Source: Ruminococcus sp. UBA3387 (GTDB lineage: Bacteria > Bacillota > Clostridia > Oscillospirales > Ruminococcaceae). From it: 6,000 bases of DNA. The position numbers were made by a program, and so were the translations under genes. Positions within the stretch are counted from its first letter, which is position 1, and each line of letters opens with the position of its first letter. The notes below the pieces were generated by a model. That model did not search any database and had not been told where the DNA came from. It saw only the letters and a program-made list of their open reading frames with translations. This document shows, one piece after another, positions 1 to 4,630 of the stretch. The stretch is from contig DEPR01000057.1 in assembly GCA_002358895.1 (NCBI GenBank), positions 1-6,000 of the forward strand, read 5' to 3'.

Positions 1-9
1 GATAAAATC

Positions 10-42
10 GCATTTTGCTTTTGTATTCTATTGACAAAATGC
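10..42. repeat. 8-bp inverted repeat straddling the -35 box, possible operator
   Basis: GCATTTTG at 10-17 is the exact reverse complement of CAAAATGC at 35-42, with 17 nt between the arms. The right arm covers the last two bases of the -35 hexamer and the start of the spacer. The arm centres lie 25 bp apart. This arrangement could be a repressor or activator site acting on the operon promoter. In AT-rich DNA an 8-bp repeat can arise by chance, and no regulator gene is visible nearby, so the role is inferred from position alone. Confidence 0.35.
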
Positions 43-60
43 CCCTTTAAGGTATATAAT
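31..60 (+). promoter_or_regulatory. Sigma-A-type promoter of the glycan operon
   Basis: The -35 box is TTGACA (31-36) and the -10 box is TATAAT (55-60). Both are perfect consensus hexamers separated by an 18-nt spacer; an overlapping TATATA at 53-58 would give 16 nt. Transcription would begin near 65-68, leaving a leader of about 70 nt before the first gene. No TG extension precedes the -10 box. The strength of the match suggests a strong basal promoter for the five downstream genes, which may be held down by a repressor given the inverted repeat over the -35 box. Confidence 0.85.
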
Positions 61-69
61 TATTATGCC

Positions 70-89
70 CTTTTATACTATTATAAAAG
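70..89 (+). promoter_or_regulatory. Perfect 8-bp hairpin at the 5' end of the predicted transcript
   Basis: CTTTTATA (70-77) and TATAAAAG (82-89) form a perfect stem around the four-base loop CTAT. It begins only a few bases after the predicted transcription start. The stem has a single G-C pair, so it would be weak as RNA. It may protect the 5' end of the mRNA or act as a DNA site for a regulator. A T-run at about 100-105 lies too far from the stem for it to look like a standard terminator. Confidence 0.35.
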
Positions 90-137
90 AAAAGCGTGAT
101 TTTTTGCAAATTCTATACAGACAAACGGTGATATATA

Positions 138-1277
138 ATGAAACGAATTTTGTTATCCACACCTACTATGCACGGTGAGGAACAGCAGTTTATAAAAGAG
201 GCTTTTGACACCAACTGGGTTGCTCCCCTTGGTGCAAATGTTGACGGATTTGAAAAGGAAATGGCTGAATATGTAGGCGTTGAAAGTGCTGCTGCTTGTG
301 TTAGCGGTACATCTGCTTTACATCTTGCTATTAAACTTGCAGGAGTAAAACGTGGAGACGTTGTGTTCTGCTCGGATATGACTTTTGCCGCAACTGTAAA
401 CCCTGTTACGTACGAGGGCGGAATCCCTGTTTACATAGACTCTGAACGTGAAACCTGGAATATGGACCCGTCGGCACTTGAAAAGGCTTTTGAGAAATAC
501 CCTGACTGCAAGTGCGTTGTGCTGGTACATTTATACGGCGTTCCTGCAAAGATTGATGAAATAAAAGAAATCTGCGACAGACAGGGTGCTGTTCTTATTG
601 AGGATGCGGCTGAAAGTCTTTCGGCTACTTACAAGGGCAGACAGACAGGCTCTTTCGGCAGATATAATGCAATCAGCTTCAACGGCAACAAGATTATCAC
701 CACATCAGGTGGTGGAATGCTTTTGTCGGATGATGATGAGGCTATAAAGAAGGCTCGTTTCTGGTCCACACAATCCCGCGACCCTGCTCCCTGGTATCAA
801 CACAGCGAAGTGGGCTACAACTACCGAATGAGCAACATTGTTGCAGGAATCGGCCGTGGACAACTTTTACATCTTGATGAACACAGGCTGGCAAAGAAGG
901 CTATTTACAACAGATACCTTGAGGGCTTAAAGGGCTTGCCTGTTATGATGAACCCATATCTTGACTGCACAGAGCCTAACTTCTGGCTTTCCTGCATACT
1001 ATTAGATGAGGACTGTGGAGTAACGGCTATGGATATTCTCAACAAGCTGAATGAGGGAAATGCCGAGGCAAGACCTATCTGGAAGCCTATGCATATGCAG
1101 CCACTTTATGATGGCAATGATTTCATTTATGTTGAGGACTCCCCTGTCAACGAGGATATTTTTGCCCGTGGACTATGTTTACCGTCTGACATAAAAATGA
1201 CAGAGGCTGAACAGGATTACATAATTGATATAATTCGCAGTTGTTTCGAGGAGAAAAGATGTACGCAAAATACATAA
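138..1277 (+). CDS. pglE: PglE-like PLP-dependent sugar aminotransferase (DegT/DnrJ/EryC1/StrS family)
   Basis: The predicted enzyme transfers an amino group from an amino-acid donor (usually glutamate) to the C4 keto group of a UDP-4-keto-6-deoxy-HexNAc, as PglE and Bacillus EpsN do in bacillosamine synthesis; it is cytoplasmic. Its 379 residues are the full usual length. Visible landmarks are the phosphate-binding GTSA (57-60), the EDAAES motif (155-160) with the Asp156 that should contact the pyridine nitrogen, and NGNKIITTSGGG (182-193) with Lys185 as the Schiff-base lysine. GYNYRMSN (226-233) and ARPIWKPMHMQPLY (311-324) follow. The stretch from NGNK through the STQ and GYNYR motifs resembles Campylobacter PglE more than ArnB or RffA types. 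The ATG has GGTGAT (127-132) 5 nt upstream. The 3' end overlaps the next gene by 19 nt. The exact sugar substrate (bacillosamine series or another 4-amino sugar) cannot be fixed from sequence alone. Confidence 0.93.
   Translation: MKRILLSTPTMHGEEQQFIKEAFDTNWVAPLGANVDGFEKEMAEYVGVESAAACVSGTSALHLAIKLAGVKRGDVVFCSDMTFAATVNPVTYEGGIPVYIDSERETWNMDPSALEKAFEKYPDCKCVVLVHLYGVPAKIDEIKEICDRQGAVLIEDAAESLSATYKGRQTGSFGRYNAISFNGNKIITTSGGGMLLSDDDEAIKKARFWSTQSRDPAPWYQHSEVGYNYRMSNIVAGIGRGQLLHLDEHRLAKKAIYNRYLEGLKGLPVMMNPYLDCTEPNFWLSCILLDEDCGVTAMDILNKLNEGNAEARPIWKPMHMQPLYDGNDFIYVEDSPVNEDIFARGLCLPSDIKMTEAEQDYIIDIIRSCFEEKRCTQNT
1248..1253 (+). promoter_or_regulatory. Ribosome binding site deciding the pglC start
   Basis: GAGGAG lies 5 nt before the ATG at 1259, inside the end of the aminotransferase gene. 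It supports 1259 as the start rather than the in-frame TTG at 1241, which would add MFRGEK, placing the ribosome site inside the coding sequence. The Campylobacter homologue also begins right at the MY.K..KRI.DF motif. Confidence 0.85.
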
Positions 1278-1885
1278 AACGCATAATTGATTTTATCCTG
1301 TCGCTATGTGCGTTGGCTATACTTTCGCCTGTTTTTCTCATTCTGATTATACTGGGTGCTGTTAAAATGAAAGGGAATCCTTTCTTTACACAGCTTCGCC
1401 CCGGTAGGAATGAAAAGATTTTCAGGCTGATTAAATTCAGGACTATGACTTGTGAGAAAGACGCTGATGGGAACTTACTTCCTGACGAAAAGAGACTTAC
1501 GGGATACGGCAGATTTTTAAGAAGCACTTCCCTTGACGAGCTTCCTGAGCTTATAAACATACTAATCGGTGATATGGCTATTGTTGGGCCAAGGCCTTTG
1601 CTTGTTCAATATTTAGAGAGATACTCCCCTGAACAGCGTCGCCGTCACGAGGTTCGTCCCGGACTTACGGGATACGCACAGGTGAACGGTCGGAACACTC
1701 TTTCCTGGGAAGAAAAATTCCGACTTGACGTTGAATATGTGGACAACATTACTTTTATTGGTGATATAAAAATTATTCTGGAAACGGTGAAGGCTGTATT
1801 CAGACGTGATGGAATAAGCAGTGAAACAAGTGAAACTATGGAGGAATTCATGGGGACACCTTCGGGAGAAGATATAAAACTATGA
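1259..1885 (+). CDS. pglC: PglC-like monotopic phosphoglycosyl transferase (bacterial sugar transferase)
   Basis: The predicted role is to transfer a HexNAc-1-phosphate, probably diacetylbacillosamine-1-phosphate, from its UDP donor to undecaprenyl phosphate on the inner face of the membrane, the first committed step of lipid-linked glycan assembly. The 208-residue protein is about the size of Campylobacter PglC (about 200) and is the catalytic domain alone, without the multi-membrane N-terminal region of WbaP/WcaJ enzymes. A hydrophobic segment at about 11-34 contains the Ser23-Pro24 break typical of the re-entrant helix. KFRTM (59-63) follows, then SLDELPELIN (91-100) with the catalytic Asp93-Glu94 pair, then GDMAIVGPRPL (104-114). 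RPGLTGYAQVNGRN lies at 133-146. Its stop overlaps the next start (ATGA), which implies coupled translation. The family call is very secure; the sugar is inferred from the flanking PglE and PglD genes. Confidence 0.95.
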   Translation: MYAKYIKRIIDFILSLCALAILSPVFLILIILGAVKMKGNPFFTQLRPGRNEKIFRLIKFRTMTCEKDADGNLLPDEKRLTGYGRFLRSTSLDELPELINILIGDMAIVGPRPLLVQYLERYSPEQRRRHEVRPGLTGYAQVNGRNTLSWEEKFRLDVEYVDNITFIGDIKIILETVKAVFRRDGISSETSETMEEFMGTPSGEDIKL

Positions 1886-2484
1886 GCAGAAAATCTATAA
1901 TTATTATCGGTGCAGGTGGCCACGGCAAGGTTGTTGCTGAGATTGCCGGGCTGAACGGATACACAGAAATTATATTCCTGGATGACAACCCTGACGGCAA
2001 TCCTCTTGTCAAGGGAGTTGTTGCTGAATTCGTAAACTACATTGACAGCTCTGACTTTTTCGTTGCTGTGGGCAACAACAAAATCCGAAAACGTATTTTT
2101 GAACAGCTGAAACAGGCTGGTGCAAATATTGTTACTCTGTTTCACCCGTCTGCTGTTGTTTCACCGACTGCAAAGGTCGGTGAGGGTGTTGTGGTAATGG
2201 CTCAGGCTTTTGTGGGCGTTGACGCCGAAATCGGCGACGGTGCTATTGTAAACACCTGTGCATCTGTTGACCACGACTGCTATCTTGGTGATTTTGCTCA
2301 CGTTTCGGTAGGTGTTCATATGGCAGGGCTTATGAGAATAGACAGCCTTACTTTTGTTGGCGTTGGTGCAACGGTTGTACAGAATGTTTGCTCCGATTGT
2401 CTTATCGGTGCGGGGGCTGTAGTTGCAAAGCCTATAACCGAAAGTGGTACTTATGTAGGTGTTCCTGCAAGAAAAATCAAGTAA
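1882..2484 (+). CDS. pglD: PglD-like left-handed beta-helix sugar N-acetyltransferase
   Basis: The predicted cytoplasmic enzyme uses acetyl-CoA to acetylate the C4 amine of the UDP-4-amino sugar made by the upstream aminotransferase (PglD/EpsM/NeuD family). Its 200 residues match the family. The N-terminal Rossmann-like UDP-sugar domain shows GAGGHGKVV (10-18), FLDD (32-35) and VAVGNNKIRKRI (61-72). From about residue 90 there are hexapeptide repeats building a left-handed beta helix and ending in GVPARKIK (193-200). The likely catalytic base is His131 in SVDHDC, followed by DFAHVSVG (137-144) as in Campylobacter PglD. A weak GGGAG (1864-1868) lies 13 nt upstream of the ATG, so start-up probably relies on coupling through the 4-nt overlap with pglC. 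Serine or NeuD-type O-acetylation is a less likely alternative, given the neighbours. Confidence 0.93.
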   Translation: MSRKSIIIIGAGGHGKVVAEIAGLNGYTEIIFLDDNPDGNPLVKGVVAEFVNYIDSSDFFVAVGNNKIRKRIFEQLKQAGANIVTLFHPSAVVSPTAKVGEGVVVMAQAFVGVDAEIGDGAIVNTCASVDHDCYLGDFAHVSVGVHMAGLMRIDSLTFVGVGATVVQNVCSDCLIGAGAVVAKPITESGTYVGVPARKIK

Positions 2485-2487
2485 AAT

Positions 2488-2494
2488 GAAGGTG
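2488..2494 (+). promoter_or_regulatory. Ribosome binding site for the GTG-started glycosyltransferase
   Basis: GAAGGTG sits 5 nt before the GTG at 2500 and continues into GAT, matching the GGTGAT end of the 16S complement. It supports GTG 2500 as the start. No ATG lies in frame near the N-terminal MDILIVAEY beta strand. Confidence 0.75.
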
Positions 2495-2499
2495 ATACT

Positions 2500-3699
2500 G
2501 TGGATATATTAATCGTTGCTGAATATCTGGATAACATAAAAAATCCTGTCAGCTACAACAGCCGTTTTCTCACCATTGCTGACCTTCTGGTTGCAAAGGG
2601 ACACACGGTAAGAATTGCAACGACAAATTTTATCCACAGTTCAAAACAGCATATATCGGGAGTTGACAGCTACAAGGGTTGTGAGCTGAAGGCTTTACAC
2701 GAGCCCGGGTATCCCAGAAATGTATGCATAAAAAGATTTTACAGCCATTATGTTCTTTCAAAAAATCTGAAAAAGTGGCTGGAAGATGTGAGAAAGCCTG
2801 ACGTTATATACTGTGCTGTTCCATCTCTGGACTTTGCTTATGAGGCTGCAAAGTTTGCAAAGAAGCATAACATCAAGCTTATAACAGACATTCAGGACTT
2901 ATGGCCTGAGGCTTTTGAAATGGTGCTTAACATACCACTGGTAAGCAGACTGATTTTCACTCCTTTCAGGTGGAGGGCGAAATATTTATACCGCACTGCT
3001 GACAAGGTTGTTGCTGTATCACAGACTTACATAAACAGGGCTTTACAGGAAAGAAACGACAAGTCAGGATGCAAGGCTGTTTTCCTTGGTACAGATTTAT
3101 CAAGGTTTGACAGCTACAAGGCTGAGGCTCCTGCACTTGTAAAGCAGGAAAACGACTTATGGCTTGGATATGTTGGCACACTCGGACACAGTTATGATAT
3201 GAAAACCGTTTTTGACGCAATGGTGCTTTTAAAGGACAAGGATTATTATGACAGACTCAAATTCGTCATAGTAGGCGACGGTCCGTTAAAATCTGAATTT
3301 GAGCAATACTCAAAAGAGAAAAATCTCAACGTTTGCTTCACGGGAATGCAACCCTATCCAAATATGGTTTCAACACTTTGCAGATGTGATATTGCCATAA
3401 ACCCTATCAAGAAAAAGTCAGCCGGATCAATCATCAACAAGCACGGCGACTACGCCGCTTCGGGTATTCCTGTTATAAACACTCAGGAAAGTCCTGAATA
3501 CAGGCAGTTGGTTGAAGAATACGGGATGGGGCTTAACTGTGAGTGTGAAAATGCTTCGGACGTTGCAGATAAGATAGATAAGCTTTTGAAGTCGAAAGAG
3601 CTTCGTACTCAGATGGGTGCTCAGGCACGGAAATGTGCAGAAGAACGCTTCGACAGAAATCACACCTATTCTGAAATTATCAAGGCTATTGAAAACTGA
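2500..3699 (+). CDS. GT4-family glycosyltransferase (PglA/WbuB-like)
   Basis: This is a GT-B fold enzyme of family GT4 that most likely adds the second sugar to the undecaprenyl-linked residue made by PglC, from a nucleotide-sugar donor, at the cytoplasmic membrane face. It has 399 residues, normal for the family. The N-terminal acceptor domain begins MDILIVAEYL and contains DIQDLWPEAF (130-139), a signature of WbuB-like enzymes. The donor domain shows YVGTLGHSYDMKTV (224-237), VIVGDGPLK (256-264), FTGMQPYPNM (280-289) and NKHGDYAASGIPVI (313-326). In the usual EX7E position the second acidic residue is Asp317 and the first is not Glu (Gly309), as in several WbuB relatives. It starts 15 nt after pglD, and its stop codon is part of the next gene's ribosome site. 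Donor and linkage cannot be read from sequence; GalNAc- or FucNAc-type transfer is plausible by analogy. Confidence 0.9.
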   Translation: MDILIVAEYLDNIKNPVSYNSRFLTIADLLVAKGHTVRIATTNFIHSSKQHISGVDSYKGCELKALHEPGYPRNVCIKRFYSHYVLSKNLKKWLEDVRKPDVIYCAVPSLDFAYEAAKFAKKHNIKLITDIQDLWPEAFEMVLNIPLVSRLIFTPFRWRAKYLYRTADKVVAVSQTYINRALQERNDKSGCKAVFLGTDLSRFDSYKAEAPALVKQENDLWLGYVGTLGHSYDMKTVFDAMVLLKDKDYYDRLKFVIVGDGPLKSEFEQYSKEKNLNVCFTGMQPYPNMVSTLCRCDIAINPIKKKSAGSIINKHGDYAASGIPVINTQESPEYRQLVEEYGMGLNCECENASDVADKIDKLLKSKELRTQMGAQARKCAEERFDRNHTYSEIIKAIEN

Positions 3700-3703
3700 G
3701 GAG
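3698..3703 (+). promoter_or_regulatory. Ribosome binding site for the TTG-started LicD gene
   Basis: GAGGAG lies 7 nt before TTG 3711 and shares bases with the TGA stop (3697-3699) of the glycosyltransferase gene. The position supports the rare TTG start and indicates translational coupling between the two genes. Confidence 0.75.
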
Positions 3704-3710
3704 ATATAAA

Positions 3711-4562
3711 TTGGCTACACTAAAAGAACATCAGGCAGTTTTGCTGGAACTCCTCGGCGAGTTCGACAGAATTTGCAAAAAACACAATATTCCATACACT
3801 CTGTTTGCGGGGACTGCTCTTGGTGCTGTTCGCCACAAGGGCTTTATTCCCTGGGACGATGATGTGGATGTGGTTATGCTTCGTGATGACTATGACAGAT
3901 TTATGGAGGTTGCTCCCAAAGAGGTTTTGGACAAGTATTATGTACAGTCGGAATTTTCAAACCACTGGCCGTTGCATTTTTCCAAGCTTCGCAAAAACAA
4001 CACAACCTGTCTTGAAAAGTATCATCCGAGAGACCCTGAAATACATCAGGGCATTTACATAGATATTTTCCCTTGCGACAATGCTTCTGCTAATGGACTT
4101 ATGAGGAGAATACAGTTTCTTTGTGCAAGAATTGTACTTGCAAAGACAATGTCAAAGCGTGGATATGAAACAGACAATCTTTTGAAAAAGGTATTCATCG
4201 CTTGTTGCAAGATATTCCCGTTAAAGCTTTGCCACAGTATTGTTCTTCAGAGGAAAAACCCGGCAAGTGAAAAGGTACACACATTTTTCGGTGGCTCTTG
4301 TGTATATAAAAAAGGTATATACCCGAGAGAATGGATTACCGAGACGGTGGATATGCCATTTGAACATCTGACTCTGCCTGTATCGGCCCACTATGATGAG
4401 CTTCTCACTACTGCTTATGGGGATTATATGACTATGCCCCCTGAGGAGGACAGGAAATGCAAGGTGCACGCTATTTTAGTTGACACCGAAAAGTCATACA
4501 CCCACTACCGACACTATCGTGACGGAATGGACTTCGATGTATACACCAGAAGTATCAGGTAA
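3711..4562 (+). CDS. LicD-family protein (phospho-substituent transferase of surface glycans)
   Basis: LicD proteins are nucleotidyltransferase-fold enzymes; the pneumococcal members move phosphocholine from CDP-choline onto GalNAc of teichoic acid, and relatives use other phospho-linked groups. The 283-residue protein carries the full pattern. KHNIPYTLFAGTALGAVRHK (24-43) comes first, then GFIPWDDDVDV (44-54) with the metal-binding Asp cluster, and GIYIDIFPCD (114-123). The C-terminal AYGDYMTMPPEEDR (235-248) is followed by His253. There is no signal peptide or clear membrane helix, so it should act in the cytoplasm on a lipid-linked intermediate. The gene begins with TTG, 11 nt after the glycosyltransferase. 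No choline uptake or activation genes (LicA, LicB, LicC) are in the window, so phosphocholine specificity is not supported; phosphoethanolamine, glycerol phosphate or ribitol phosphate are equally open. Confidence 0.92.
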   Translation: MATLKEHQAVLLELLGEFDRICKKHNIPYTLFAGTALGAVRHKGFIPWDDDVDVVMLRDDYDRFMEVAPKEVLDKYYVQSEFSNHWPLHFSKLRKNNTTCLEKYHPRDPEIHQGIYIDIFPCDNASANGLMRRIQFLCARIVLAKTMSKRGYETDNLLKKVFIACCKIFPLKLCHSIVLQRKNPASEKVHTFFGGSCVYKKGIYPREWITETVDMPFEHLTLPVSAHYDELLTTAYGDYMTMPPEEDRKCKVHAILVDTEKSYTHYRHYRDGMDFDVYTRSIR

Positions 4563-4583
4563 GATACATCACTATTAATTTAG

Positions 4584-4606
4584 TATAGTTGCGTAAGCTG
4601 ACTATA
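4584..4606 (+). other. Weak stem-loop between licD-like gene and the secreted glycosidase gene
   Basis: TATAGT (4584-4589) pairs with ACTATA (4601-4606). Inside it, GC (4591-4592) pairs with GC (4597-4598) around a GTAA tetraloop of the GNRA type. The stem is AT-rich and is followed by AATATTTT rather than a clean T-run, so it is at best a leaky terminator or attenuator. TATAAA at 4603-4608 resembles a -10 box but has only a poor -35 (TTAGTA, 4580-4585), and its start would fall on the ribosome site. Whether the last gene has its own promoter is unresolved. Confidence 0.3.
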
Positions 4607-4616
4607 AATATTTTAA

Positions 4617-4622
4617 AAGGAG
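4617..4622 (+). promoter_or_regulatory. Ribosome binding site of the secreted glycosidase gene
   Basis: AAGGAG, preceded by two further A residues, sits 8 nt before ATG 4631. It is a strong site and fixes the start at the beginning of a classic signal peptide. Confidence 0.85.
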
Positions 4623-4630
4623 AAAAAACT

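Noticed and set aside
4..16. Terminator of an upstream gene (AAAAT, CGC loop, ATTTT)
   Set aside because: The stem is only 5 bp, all A-T, with a 3-nt loop. Sequence to the left is missing, so no upstream gene end can be shown.
61..137. Riboswitch or protein-binding attenuator in the leader
   Set aside because: The leader is only about 70 nt, with one AT-rich hairpin and no recognisable conserved riboswitch core or terminator.
1241..1258. Upstream in-frame TTG as the start of the phosphoglycosyl transferase, adding MFRGEK
   Set aside because: It places the GAGGAG ribosome site inside the gene and has no ribosome site of its own. The ATG at 1259 is 5 nt from GAGGAG and matches the family's N-terminus.
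1147..1560. Minus-strand open frame of about 137 codons
   Set aside because: It lies wholly opposite two well-supported genes, has no recognisable domain, and its serine/phenylalanine-rich content is typical of an antisense shadow.
1645..2145. Minus-strand open frame of about 166 codons
   Set aside because: It is antisense to the conserved parts of PglC and PglD, with no family resemblance and no supporting promoter.
3805..4062. Plus-strand open frame in another phase inside the LicD gene
   Set aside because: It is an out-of-frame reading of the LicD catalytic region, rich in Met, Trp and Phe, with no ribosome site.
4580..4608. Promoter for the last gene (TTAGTA / TATAAA)
   Set aside because: The -35 is a poor match, and the predicted start would lie on or next to the ribosome site, leaving almost no leader.
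4584..4614. Intrinsic terminator after the LicD gene
   Set aside because: The stem is AT-rich with an internal mismatch and the tail is AATATTTT, not a proper T-run. It is listed only as a weak stem-loop.
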